Of a DNA stretch of 64,000 bases, positions 42,237-50,780 are shown piece by piece. Positions within the stretch are counted from its first letter, which is position 1. Every line of letters starts with the position of its first letter. Source of the DNA: Brachybacterium vulturis. GTDB lineage: Bacteria; Actinomycetota; Actinomycetes; Actinomycetales; Dermabacteraceae. The notes under the pieces were generated by a model. The model saw only the letters and a list, made by a program, of their open reading frames with translations. It was not told the DNA's origin and made no database searches. The position numbers and the translations under genes are program-made. The stretch covers positions 1-64,000 of the forward strand of contig NZ_CP023563.1 of the NCBI RefSeq assembly GCF_002407185.1. Reading direction: 5' to 3'.

Positions 42237-44258
42237 TCACCCCCGCGTGATCGCGAACTCCCCTCCCAGCACGCTCCGGCGCCCGTGATTCACCGGCCCC
42301 ACCCGCGTCCCCTCAGCCCGATACGCGCTGCCCGTCCGACCGGACACGAGCGACAGCTCCGCATCAGCCGATGCAGCATGCAGCATCACGTTCCTCCCAT
42401 GCTCCAGCGGGAACTCGGCAACGGTCACCGCAGGCAGCAGCATCAGCTCGTCGAGCTCGAGCCGGCCCCCGGAGACCACCTCCACCGCCACGGTGCGCGC
42501 AGGGAGGGGCACATCGAGCCGCACCGGCGTCAGCACTCCGTCCCATGGGGTGACGCCCCGCTCCCCCGCGCCGCCCAGCTCCAGCGTGCCGAGGACGGTG
42601 CGGGTCCCGTCGGCCGCGAGGGCCGTCCACGTCGCCGTGCCGGCTTCCTCGGCGAGCCGGTGGAACAGCGGATGTGCGGTGGCGCCGCCGCGGGCGACGG
42701 CCTCGAGCGCCCCCTCCTCGAGGTCGAAGCGCACGCTCGCGCCGTCGGGGGCGAGCACGTAGGCGCCGTGCCAGTTCGATTCCCCGGTCCAGGCGGTCTC
42801 CGGGGTGATCACCTCGGCGCCGGTGCCGAGCTGCGCCTCCTCCGCCGGCAGCCACTGCATCCCGTGGTGCTCCGGGGTCGCGGTGAGGCGCTGCGCCGTG
42901 CGGGCGAGCTTCTTCTCCCGATCCAGCGCGATCATCGTCAGCAGGGCGTGGATGGTGGATTCGGCGCCGGAGTTGCGATTCACGGTGCCGTCTGGCTCGA
43001 TGCCGTCGACGGTGGCGCCGGTGGCCGGGTCGTACACGCGCTGCCCGGCGGGGTTCGCGCCGAAGAACCAGCCGGCGACCAGTGCGGCGAGCTCGCGCAG
43101 GCCCGGGCCGCCGGTGGCATCGGCCGTGCGCAGCAGGGTCTCGACCCGGCACTGGACGCCGTAGGCGATCTGCGCCTCCCCCGGCACCGGGGACCAGGCG
43201 TTGTGCGGCCCACCCGAGGTGAGCAGCTGCGGGGTGAACACCCCGGCATCCGCCACGGCCTCCTCCAGACCTCGGCCGATCACCGGTGCGGCGGCGGCGA
43301 GCGCGGCCGGGGCGAGGCCGCCCCAGGCGTGCCAGAAGCTCTGCGACCCGGTCCACGGCAGGACGGCGCCGAAGGGCCAGACTCCCACCCCGCCGGAGGC
43401 CATGGCCGCGATCCCCTCCGCGAAGCGGTCCAGCGCCTCGGTGACGCGGGAATCCTCCGGGAACACCTGCAGGGCGGCGACCAGGCCCAGCACGGCCTCC
43501 CCGGTCGCATCGGCGCCGCCGGCGATGAGCCAGCCGGGCACGGCGACCCCGTCGGCCACCTCCCAGCGGCCGTACCGACCCAGCGAGGCGCGCTCGAGCG
43601 CGTCCAGGGCGAGGTGGAGCCGCTCGCGCAGGAAGGCGGTGAAGTCCGGGTCGGTCCGCGCGAAGCCGGCGATCCCCTCGCCGAGCGCCCAGACGGTGCG
43701 GGCCAGCCAGTAGGACTCGTCGGAATCGGAGGGGACCGGCAGCTCGACGGGGATGGCGCTGCGGTTCAGGGAGCCGTCGCTCTGCTGCCACAGCACCACG
43801 TTGCCGGCATGGCCTCCGGAGTCGACCTGGAGATAGGTGAGCGTGCGCAGCAGCTCCCGGGCGACGGCGAGGTCCGCCTGCTCTGCGAAAGCGGCGTGGG
43901 CGCGCAGGAAGACGATCGCGGCCCGGGAGATGTCGTCGGCGTTGAAGGCGCCCTGGCTCCAGTGCCCGGTGGCGGGGTCGAGGTCGCCGCCGCCCACACG
44001 GGTGAAGGTGCCGTCCGTGGCGCGGTCGGCGTAGGTCCACGGCGCGAGCCCCGTCGGGCTCGAGTCGTCGAAGCGGGAGTGGCCATCGGTCGGGGGCAGC
44101 GGCACCTCGGCGAGCAGGAACCGCAGGTGGTCGAGGTTCGTCAGGCGTCTCCTGCCGCCGCTGCCGCGCGGGGGCGCGGGTGCGGCGAGGGCGGTCGCGG
44201 TCGGGGCGGCGGCCGCGGCGAGGACGGTGGAGCGGAGCAGGGTACGTCGGGTCAGCAC
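42237..44258 (-). CDS. Secreted glycosidase-like protein (Tat signal)
   Basis: About 673 residues. The Tat signal reads LTRRTLLRSTVLAAAAAP and is followed by a long all-helical region of the (alpha/alpha)6-barrel type (about residues 40-480), with motifs such as WSQGAFNADDISRAAIV and VNRNSGAESTIHALLTMIALD. A beta-rich C-terminal domain (about 500-673) could bind carbohydrate. I cannot assign a named glycosidase family. The start is GTG at 44258, with GGAGG 5 bases before it; the frame upstream is not protein-like. It is divergent from the LacI gene and lies under the same tandem operators, so it is probably co-regulated with the GH130 cluster and acts outside the cell. Confidence 0.7.
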   Translation of the reverse strand: MLTRRTLLRSTVLAAAAAPTATALAAPAPPRGSGGRRRLTNLDHLRFLLAEVPLPPTDGHSRFDDSSPTGLAPWTYADRATDGTFTRVGGGDLDPATGHWSQGAFNADDISRAAIVFLRAHAAFAEQADLAVARELLRTLTYLQVDSGGHAGNVVLWQQSDGSLNRSAIPVELPVPSDSDESYWLARTVWALGEGIAGFARTDPDFTAFLRERLHLALDALERASLGRYGRWEVADGVAVPGWLIAGGADATGEAVLGLVAALQVFPEDSRVTEALDRFAEGIAAMASGGVGVWPFGAVLPWTGSQSFWHAWGGLAPAALAAAAPVIGRGLEEAVADAGVFTPQLLTSGGPHNAWSPVPGEAQIAYGVQCRVETLLRTADATGGPGLRELAALVAGWFFGANPAGQRVYDPATGATVDGIEPDGTVNRNSGAESTIHALLTMIALDREKKLARTAQRLTATPEHHGMQWLPAEEAQLGTGAEVITPETAWTGESNWHGAYVLAPDGASVRFDLEEGALEAVARGGATAHPLFHRLAEEAGTATWTALAADGTRTVLGTLELGGAGERGVTPWDGVLTPVRLDVPLPARTVAVEVVSGGRLELDELMLLPAVTVAEFPLEHGRNVMLHAASADAELSLVSGRTGSAYRAEGTRVGPVNHGRRSVLGGEFAITRG

Positions 44259-44331
44259 GGTGGCCTCCACGGTGAGGAACGATGCGCATCCGTGATCCGT
44301 CGGTGGATCCGGAGGGCTTGACACACGGAAC

Positions 44332-44370
44332 ATCAAACCGGTTTGATGGTGTCGTATCAAACCGGTTTGC
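44332..44370. promoter_or_regulatory. Tandem LacI operators
   Basis: Two copies of CAAACCGGTTTG, at 44334-44345 and 44358-44369, are each perfect 12-bp palindromes with the LacI-type central CG. The first is extended to ATCAAACCGGTTTGAT. Centres are 24 bp apart. TTGACA (44318-44323) just upstream and TTTGAT (44342-44347) 18 bases later make a promoter that the first operator covers. The sites lie between the divergent secreted-protein gene and the LacI gene. Confidence 0.8.
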
Positions 44371-44425
44371 GCAAGAGTGTGCGCATCCCACCGGGCTGCG
44401 GCCCGCAGACGAGGAGGGGGCGAAA

Positions 44426-45463
44426 GTGAACCCACCCAGCAGAGCGACCATCGGGGACGTCGCCCGCCACGCCGGCGTCTCCAAGGGCACCGTCTCCCTG
44501 GCGTATTCCGGCAAGCGCCCGGTCTCCGAGGAGACCCGCCGCCGCATCTTCTCCGCGGCGGCGGAGCTGGAATGGACCGCCAGCCATCGCGCGAGAGCGC
44601 TGGCCACCTCCCGCACCGGCGCGATCGGCCTGGTCATCGCCCGAGACCCCGAGGTGCTGGCCACCGACGCCTTCTTCTCCAAGTTCCTCTCCGGCTGTGA
44701 ACGGGTGCTGGCGGAGCACGACATGGGACTGATGCTCCACGCCGTCACCACCGCCGAGGCCGAGCACCTGGTCTACGAGCGCCTCGCCGCCGGTCGCGCC
44801 GACGGCGTGATCCTGCTGGACGTCGAGATCGACGACCCCCGCTTCGCGCTCGTGCGGCGCCTGGGCCTGCCCGCCGTGGTGCTCAGCGCCCACGAACCCA
44901 CCCGCGGCGAGACGGCGGGCCTGCCCACCGTCTTCTCCGACGACTCCCCCGCCGTCACCGAGCTGGTGACATTGATGGCCGAGGCCGGCCACACCCGGAT
45001 CGCGCACGTCGCCGGCCCCGCCCACTACATCCACGGCCGGATCCGCCAGGAGGCCTTCCGCGCCGCTGTGCGCGAGCGAGGCCTGGACGACTCCATGGTC
45101 ATCGAGGGCGACTTCACCGCCGCCTCCGGCCGGGACGCCACCACGCAGCTGCTGGACCTGCCCGAGCCGCCCACCGCGATCCTCTACGCCAACGACATGA
45201 TGGCCATCGCCGGCCTCTCCCTGGCCCGCAGCCGCGGCGTGCGCGTCCCCGAGGACCTCTCGCTCTCCGGCTACGACGACAGCGAGCTCTCCGCCCACCT
45301 CTCCCCCGCCCTGACCACCGTGGGCACCGGTGCCGTGCAGCGCGGCGAGCTCGCCGTCACCACCTTGCTGGCCGCGCTCGCCGGAGAGGCCCCCGGCGCG
45401 GTCCTGGCCGATCACACCACCGTCCTCCCGCGCGGCAGCATCGCCCCGCCGCCGCGGCCCTGA
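44426..45463 (+). CDS. LacI-family regulator of the GH130 cluster
   Basis: A 345-residue LacI/GalR repressor. The HTH (IGDVARHAGVSKGTVSLAYSG) begins about 8 residues in. The effector domain contains FKFLSGCERVLAEH-like and ends with GYDDSELSAHLSPALTTVGT. The GTG at 44426 follows GAGGAGGGGG; the open frame further upstream covers the operators and was rejected. It heads binding protein, permeases and GH130 and should be released by a mannose-containing oligosaccharide or its product, as inferred from GH130. Confidence 0.93.
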   Translation: MNPPSRATIGDVARHAGVSKGTVSLAYSGKRPVSEETRRRIFSAAAELEWTASHRARALATSRTGAIGLVIARDPEVLATDAFFSKFLSGCERVLAEHDMGLMLHAVTTAEAEHLVYERLAAGRADGVILLDVEIDDPRFALVRRLGLPAVVLSAHEPTRGETAGLPTVFSDDSPAVTELVTLMAEAGHTRIAHVAGPAHYIHGRIRQEAFRAAVRERGLDDSMVIEGDFTAASGRDATTQLLDLPEPPTAILYANDMMAIAGLSLARSRGVRVPEDLSLSGYDDSELSAHLSPALTTVGTGAVQRGELAVTTLLAALAGEAPGAVLADHTTVLPRGSIAPPPRP

Positions 45464-45490
45464 CCACCGCCACACCCGAGGAGTTCAACG

Positions 45491-46792
45491 ATGAACATCG
45501 ATCGACGCACCTTCACGACCGGCGCGCTCGCCGCGCCGCTGGCCGCCACCACGCTCGCCGCCTGCGGCGACGGCGGCGGAGGCTCCGGGGGCGACGCCGT
45601 CGAGGCCCGCGGACCGATCTCCGTCTGGCTGTCGAACAACGAGCAGGAGGTCGCCTGGGGCACCGCCATGGTCGAAGCGTGGAACGCCGACCATCCCGAC
45701 GAGCAGGTCGAGGCCCAGGAGATCCCCGCCGGGCAGAGCTCGGAGGAGGCGATCACCGCCGCGATCACCGCCGGCACCACCCCGGACCTGATCTTCAACA
45801 TCTCCACCGCCGCCGCTCCCGGCTGGACCCGGCAGGGCGGACTGATCGACCTGACCACCTTCGAGGACGGCGCGAGCTACATCGAGGAGCGCTCCGGCGC
45901 CGAGGTCGCGCAGGGCTATGCGGACGACGAGGGCAGGTACTACCTGCTGCCCTGGAAGTCGAACCCCGTGATGATCATGTTCAACAAGGACCTGTTCGAG
46001 AAGGCCGGGATCGATCCGGAGGACCCCGGGATGACCTCGCACGAGTCGTTCCTCGAGGGGGCCCGGAAGATCGTCGAGTCCGGGGCGGCCCCGGCCGCGA
46101 TCTGGCCCTCACCCACCAACGAGTTCTTCCAGCCCTGGTTCGACTTCTATCCGCTGTACATCGCCGAGACCGACGGCATGCAGCTGGTCGAGGACGGCGC
46201 CTCCACCTTCGTCTCCGAGGACGGTCTGGCCGTCGCGAACTTCTGGGCCTCGATCTACTCCGAGGGCCTCGCCCCGAAGGAGGCCTCCACGGATGACGCG
46301 ATGGGCACCGCGAAGACGGCGATGCAGAGCGCCGGCCCCTGGGCGATCAGCTCCTACAAGGACGCGTTCCCCGTCGGGTTCATGCCGGTCCCCACCTCCG
46401 CCGGTTCCGACCCCGCGACCGTGAAGACCTTCGCCGACTCGAAGAACGTCTCGATGTTCACCACCTCGCAGAACCAGGCCACCGCCTGGGACTTCCTGAA
46501 GTTCGCCACGTCCGAGGAGCAGGACGGCGCCTTCCTCGAGGCCACCGGCCAGATGCCGCTGCGCGCCGGACTGCTGGAGACCTACCCCGACTACTTCGAG
46601 GAGAACCCCGACTACACGGTGTTCGCCTCCCAGGCGGAGCGGGTCGTGGACGTCCCCAACATCCCCAACTCGATCGAGGTGTGGCAGACCTTCCGCGATG
46701 AGTACTCCGCCGCCGTGATCTTCGCCAAGAAGCCCGTCGAGGACGCTCTCGAGACGGCGGCCGAGACGATCGACCAGCTCGTCCAGGGCTGA
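45491..46792 (+). CDS. Extracellular sugar-binding lipoprotein (importer 4)
   Basis: A 433-residue solute-binding protein. The Tat-type signal DRRTFTTGALAAPLA ends in the lipobox LAAC, with Cys near residue 25 and a Gly-rich linker. The mature part carries typical SBP_bac_1 features (PISVWLSNNEQEVAWG, MIMFNKDLFEKAGI). GAGGAG lies 7 bases before the ATG. It follows the LacI gene by 27 bases and is followed within 2 bases by the first permease, without the hairpin seen in the other clusters. Confidence 0.94.
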   Translation: MNIDRRTFTTGALAAPLAATTLAACGDGGGGSGGDAVEARGPISVWLSNNEQEVAWGTAMVEAWNADHPDEQVEAQEIPAGQSSEEAITAAITAGTTPDLIFNISTAAAPGWTRQGGLIDLTTFEDGASYIEERSGAEVAQGYADDEGRYYLLPWKSNPVMIMFNKDLFEKAGIDPEDPGMTSHESFLEGARKIVESGAAPAAIWPSPTNEFFQPWFDFYPLYIAETDGMQLVEDGASTFVSEDGLAVANFWASIYSEGLAPKEASTDDAMGTAKTAMQSAGPWAISSYKDAFPVGFMPVPTSAGSDPATVKTFADSKNVSMFTTSQNQATAWDFLKFATSEEQDGAFLEATGQMPLRAGLLETYPDYFEENPDYTVFASQAERVVDVPNIPNSIEVWQTFRDEYSAAVIFAKKPVEDALETAAETIDQLVQG

Positions 46793-46794
46793 TC

Positions 46795-47724
46795 ATGACC
46801 GCCACCGCGCACGACGCCCCCGTGCGGCCCCGGCGCTCCCGGCGGCCGCTCGGCGGCGTCCTCGGAGCCCAGCCGCTGGGACTGCTGCTGGCGCTGCCGT
46901 ACGTGCTGTTCCTGGCGGCGGTGATGGCCTGGCCGCTGATCCAGGCGGTGTGGATCTCCTTCCAGGACTACTTCTTCACCGCACCGGCGATGGTCGTGGA
47001 CCATCCGTTCGTGGGGTTCGAGAACTACATCAGCGCGATCACCGACCCGGACGTGCGGCAGTCGTTCAAGAACATCGCCGTGTTCCTGGTGATCAATGTG
47101 CCGCTGACGGCGGTCCTCTCGCTGGTGCTCGCCTCGGCGCTGAATCGGATCGTGCGCTTCGCCTCCGCGTTCCGGGTCGCGTTCTACATCCCGTACGTCA
47201 CCGCGAGCGTGTCGCTGATCGGCGTGTGGATGCTGCTGTTCTCCCGCAACGGCCTGGTCAACACGATCCTGGGGCCGCTCGCCCCGGAGCCCTCATGGCT
47301 GGTCAACAGCGCGCTCGCGATGCCGTCGATCGCGCTGTACGTGACCTGGAAGCAGCTGGGGTTCTACATCCTGCTCTACCTCGCCGCGCTGCAGGGCATC
47401 CCGAAGGAGCTGTACGAATCCGCGGAGATGGACGGTGCCGGCGTGGTGGGCCGGTTCCGCAACGTCACCGTGCCCGGGGTGCGCTCCGTGACCGCCCTGG
47501 TGCTGATCCTCGCGATCATCACCGGCGCGAACCTGTTCACCGAGCCGTACCTGCTCACCAACGGCGGCGGGCCCGACGGCGCCTCCGCCACCCCGGTGCT
47601 GCTCATCTACCAGAAGGGCATCCAGCAGACCAACCCCGACGTCGCCTCGGCGATCGGAGTGCTGCTGGTGATCGGCATCGGCATGCTGTCCATGCTGGCC
47701 GCCCGCAGCGGACGGGAGACCTGA
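46795..47724 (+). CDS. Carbohydrate ABC transporter permease (MalF type)
   Basis: A 309-residue CUT1 permease. A basic N-terminus (RPRRSRRPL) precedes six membrane spans. The EAA loop is LYESAEMDGAGVVGRFRNVTVPG. It starts 2 bases after the binding-protein stop, and the partner permease starts one base after its own stop, so the three are tightly coupled. No ATPase is encoded in the cluster. Confidence 0.94.
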   Translation: MTATAHDAPVRPRRSRRPLGGVLGAQPLGLLLALPYVLFLAAVMAWPLIQAVWISFQDYFFTAPAMVVDHPFVGFENYISAITDPDVRQSFKNIAVFLVINVPLTAVLSLVLASALNRIVRFASAFRVAFYIPYVTASVSLIGVWMLLFSRNGLVNTILGPLAPEPSWLVNSALAMPSIALYVTWKQLGFYILLYLAALQGIPKELYESAEMDGAGVVGRFRNVTVPGVRSVTALVLILAIITGANLFTEPYLLTNGGGPDGASATPVLLIYQKGIQQTNPDVASAIGVLLVIGIGMLSMLAARSGRET

Positions 47725-47725
47725 C

Positions 47726-48607
47726 ATGGCATCCCGCCCCCGCGCCACCGCGTCCGTCGGCAGCGCCTCCCACCACGGCACCCGACGCAGCCTCCTCGCG
47801 CTGTACGCGGTCCTGACCCTCTGTGCGCTCGCCTTCATCTTCCCGTTCTGGTTCATGGCCGTCGGCGCCTTCCAGGCGAGTCCCACCAGCTCTCCGACGG
47901 ACCTGTTCCCCACCGGCGGCTGGACCCTGCAGAACTTCACCGACATCAACGCCCGGCTGCACCTGTTCCGGTCGCTGGCGAACTCGCTGATCTTCACCCT
48001 CGGCGTGCTCGCCGGCACCCTGACCTTCGGACTCGCCGCCGGGTACTCGCTGTCCCGCCTGCGCTGGCGGGGCCGCGGCGCCCTGTTCGCGATCATGCTG
48101 GGCGTGCAGGCGATCCCCTTCCAGCTGCTGATGATCCCGCTGTACGTGCAGGTCACTCGCATCTACGGGCTCGGCGACTCGTATCTGGGCATGATCCTGC
48201 CGTTCCTGATCAACACCACCGCGGTGTTCATCTTCCGCCAGTTCTTCCTGTCCCTGCCGGAATCGCTGTTCGAGGCCGCCCGCATCGACGGCGCCTCCGA
48301 GCTGCGGATCATGACCTCGATCGCGGTGCCGCTGGTGAAGCCGGCGGTCGCCACGGTCGCCCTGATCACCTTCATCGGTCCGTGGAACGAGTTCCTGTGG
48401 CCGTTCCTGATCACCAAGAACGCCGAGCTGCAACCGCTGGCGGTGGCGCTGGCGAACTACATCTCGAACGTCTCGCAGACCGCCACCAACCCCAACGGCG
48501 CGATCCTCGCCGGCGCGGCCACCCTGGCCTTCCCCGTGGTGCTGCTGTTCGTGTTCTTCCAGCGCTACTTCCAGGCCTCCGACATCAGCTCCGGGGTCAA
48601 GGGCTGA
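47726..48607 (+). CDS. Carbohydrate ABC transporter permease (MalG type)
   Basis: A 293-residue CUT1 permease with six membrane spans. The EAA loop is FEAARIDGASELRIMTSIAVP, and the end is the family-typical DISSGVKG. It pairs with 46795-47724 and directly precedes the GH130 gene by 51 bases. Confidence 0.94.
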   Translation: MASRPRATASVGSASHHGTRRSLLALYAVLTLCALAFIFPFWFMAVGAFQASPTSSPTDLFPTGGWTLQNFTDINARLHLFRSLANSLIFTLGVLAGTLTFGLAAGYSLSRLRWRGRGALFAIMLGVQAIPFQLLMIPLYVQVTRIYGLGDSYLGMILPFLINTTAVFIFRQFFLSLPESLFEAARIDGASELRIMTSIAVPLVKPAVATVALITFIGPWNEFLWPFLITKNAELQPLAVALANYISNVSQTATNPNGAILAGAATLAFPVVLLFVFFQRYFQASDISSGVKG

Positions 48608-48658
48608 GCGCCCTCCCCGTCGCCTCCGCACCCACCGTCCCCACTCCTGAGGAGAAGC

Positions 48659-49651
48659 ATGTCCACCGTGTCCCTGTTCGGCGGAGCCACCTTCCCGCTC
48701 GGCCCGTTCACCCCCTACGAGCACAATCCGATCCTGCGCCCCAAGGGCGAGTCCTGGGAATCCTCGAACCTCTACAACCCCGCCGCGCTCGTCGTCGATG
48801 ATCGGGTGGTGCTGCTGTACCGGGCGCACGCGGAGGACATCGTCTCCCACATCGGGATCGCGGTCAGCGACGACGGCGTCACCTTCGAGCGGGAGGACGC
48901 CCCGATCCTCTCCCCCGAGCACGACTATGAACGGTTCGGCTGCGAGGACCCGCGGATCGCGTTCATCGAGGGCACCTACTACCTCACCTACACCGGCTGG
49001 GACCGGACCATGGCGCAGCTGTGCCTGGCCACCTCCCCCGACCTGCGCCGCTGGACCAAGCACGGCCCGCTGTTCGCTGATTTCGACACCTTCAAGGTGA
49101 TGGACCCGCGCGGCCACAACTGGTCCAAGGCCGGCGTGATCGTGCCCCAGCAGATCGACGGGACATGGTGGATGTACTTCGGCGAGGGCGGCATCTACTG
49201 GGCCACCAGCGACGACCTCATCCACTGGACCCCCGGCACCGCCGACGACGAGCCGATGCACCTGCCCACCCCCGGCACCTTCGACGAGGCCCTGGTGGAG
49301 ATCGGGACCTCGCCGGTGCTCACCGACGACGGCCTGCTGCTGATGCTCACCAACGGCGCCACCCGCGAGGTGCACGCGGACGGCACCGTGGAGGTCGACT
49401 ACCGCTGCGGCCAGATCCTCATCGACCCCGCCGAGCCGACGAGGGTGATGGCCCGCCTGCAGGAGCCGTGGCTGCGGCCCCAGACCTACGAGGACACCCA
49501 CGGGCTGGTCTCCAACGTCACCTTCGTCGAGGGGCTGGTGAAGTTCCGCGGAAAGTGGCTCGCGTACTACGGGCAGTCCGATACGACGCTGGCCGTGGCC
49601 GTGGCGGAACCGGAGACGGGGTTCGGGGTGGGGCTGCGCGCGGACGGGTGA
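48659..49651 (+). CDS. GH130 beta-mannoside phosphorylase
   Basis: A 330-residue family 130 enzyme of the five-bladed propeller fold. NPAALVVDDRVVLLYRAH and the catalytic Asp97 in CEDPRI are intact; KAGVIVPQQIDGTWWMYFG and the EIGTSPVLT segment also fit. GH130 phosphorylases use phosphate to split beta-mannosides and release mannose-1-phosphate; a few members are hydrolases. It has no signal peptide, so it acts on oligosaccharide brought in by importer 4. GAGGAGAAG precedes the ATG. The exact linkage cannot be told. Confidence 0.92.
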   Translation: MSTVSLFGGATFPLGPFTPYEHNPILRPKGESWESSNLYNPAALVVDDRVVLLYRAHAEDIVSHIGIAVSDDGVTFEREDAPILSPEHDYERFGCEDPRIAFIEGTYYLTYTGWDRTMAQLCLATSPDLRRWTKHGPLFADFDTFKVMDPRGHNWSKAGVIVPQQIDGTWWMYFGEGGIYWATSDDLIHWTPGTADDEPMHLPTPGTFDEALVEIGTSPVLTDDGLLLMLTNGATREVHADGTVEVDYRCGQILIDPAEPTRVMARLQEPWLRPQTYEDTHGLVSNVTFVEGLVKFRGKWLAYYGQSDTTLAVAVAEPETGFGVGLRADG

Positions 49652-49701
49652 GGTGAGGCGTTCGACGCCGCTGAATCTGCAGACCTCCCCTCGTTCTGTA
49701 C

Positions 49702-49719
49702 GCGGCGTTCAGACGCCGC
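49702..49719. terminator. Terminator-like hairpin between convergent genes
   Basis: GCGGCGT (49702-49708) and ACGCCGC (49713-49719) pair perfectly around TCAG. It lies between the GH130 stop (49651) and the stop of the minus-strand membrane protein (49807). No T-run. Confidence 0.5.
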
Positions 49720-49806
49720 CGCGGTGCCGAGCAGGATTCTCCGCACAAGACGCTGTAGGCGATGTTCTCCACGGACCCGCCGCCATCCTTTAGCGTCAGG
49801 CAGGGG

Positions 49807-50583
49807 CTACTGCTTTGAGCGCAAGATCTGCTCAGCCAACTCGCGGCGATCGGAATCGCCGGGCGAGATGACGCCTCGGGTGAGAGCTTCTTCCACCATG
49901 GCCAAGAGGTTATCGCGCAGTGGCGACCCATCTGACAGCTGAGATACGGTCTCCGACACCGCCCTCAACGCCTGGTACTGCTCGAAGGCACTGCGTGATT
50001 TATGCACGGAGTCTGTCAGGCACTCCATGTCAGCGAGCTCGGGCCGAGCCTGCATGATCCCGATCGCCGTGATCCGGTTGCCTTCAGTGTTGGTGTAGAA
50101 CAGCCGCCGGACGTCCTGTGCCGATATATCTGTGTTCGCGAGCGTCCTCGCTTGGCTCATGAGTGCTTCCAATGTGGCCACGCGCTCCCAGCTCGATGTC
50201 ATGGTGCGGCGGACCTTCTCGAGATCGGACGACACCGGACCCGCCATTGCGAGAAGAGTCTTCGCCGACTCCCGCAACCTCGCCGCGTCGGCATCTCGAC
50301 CTTCTCCCGCAGCAGCATCCGCACGGGCAAGCTGCTCTGCTGCCACCAACACCAACTTCATGCCCCCCGCTTCGATCGATGAGATCCGGTCAGCGAAGAT
50401 CGCCAAGGCAAGCAAAACCACCGAGACGGCCAGGAGTGCGGCGGTGCCGGTGTCATTCGACGTGACGAAGACAGCGATGACACCTACGGCAAAGGCCACC
50501 GCCGCAAACCCCAAGATGAGGCCGCGAAGCCATTTCGGGAAGAAGTCCGTCGGCTGCACAGCAGTCTCCTCTGCGTCACTCAT
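49807..50583 (-). CDS. Hypothetical membrane protein, 258 residues
   Basis: Starts MSDAEETAVQPTDFF. Two adjacent predicted membrane helices (about residues 19-70: GLILGFAAVAFAVGVIAVF and LLAVSVVLLALAIFA) form a hairpin, followed by a long cytoplasmic helical region with EAGGMKLVLVAAEQLARADAAAG. The frame stays open 108 bases upstream, but the ATG at 50583 gives the sensible protein. I do not recognise a family. It is divergent from the helicase gene at 50781. Base composition is slightly lower in GC than its neighbours, which suggests transfer. Confidence 0.65.
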   Translation of the reverse strand: MSDAEETAVQPTDFFPKWLRGLILGFAAVAFAVGVIAVFVTSNDTGTAALLAVSVVLLALAIFADRISSIEAGGMKLVLVAAEQLARADAAAGEGRDADAARLRESAKTLLAMAGPVSSDLEKVRRTMTSSWERVATLEALMSQARTLANTDISAQDVRRLFYTNTEGNRITAIGIMQARPELADMECLTDSVHKSRSAFEQYQALRAVSETVSQLSDGSPLRDNLLAMVEEALTRGVISPGDSDRRELAEQILRSKQ

Positions 50584-50780
50584 GGACGGATGATGACAGC
50601 CCTCATCCGGTTCGTCTACTGTCACGCTGGTCGGCCGTAGACGACAATGATTGAAGCCGCCTGCTGGCGACACACAGCTTCCACCAAACAAGGGAGGGTG
50701 CCGCTGGCTACAAGGTTGTCATTCCCGTCGGCCCAGGCGAGACGTCCCCGTCCGCTCGCCGTCCCCGATAGCCTCGCGGG

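Noticed and set aside
42364..44751. 795-residue open frame on the minus strand overlapping the secreted protein in another frame
   Set aside because: Arg/Pro-rich product without any domain, while the alternative frame has a Tat signal, a ribosome site and conserved-looking segments.
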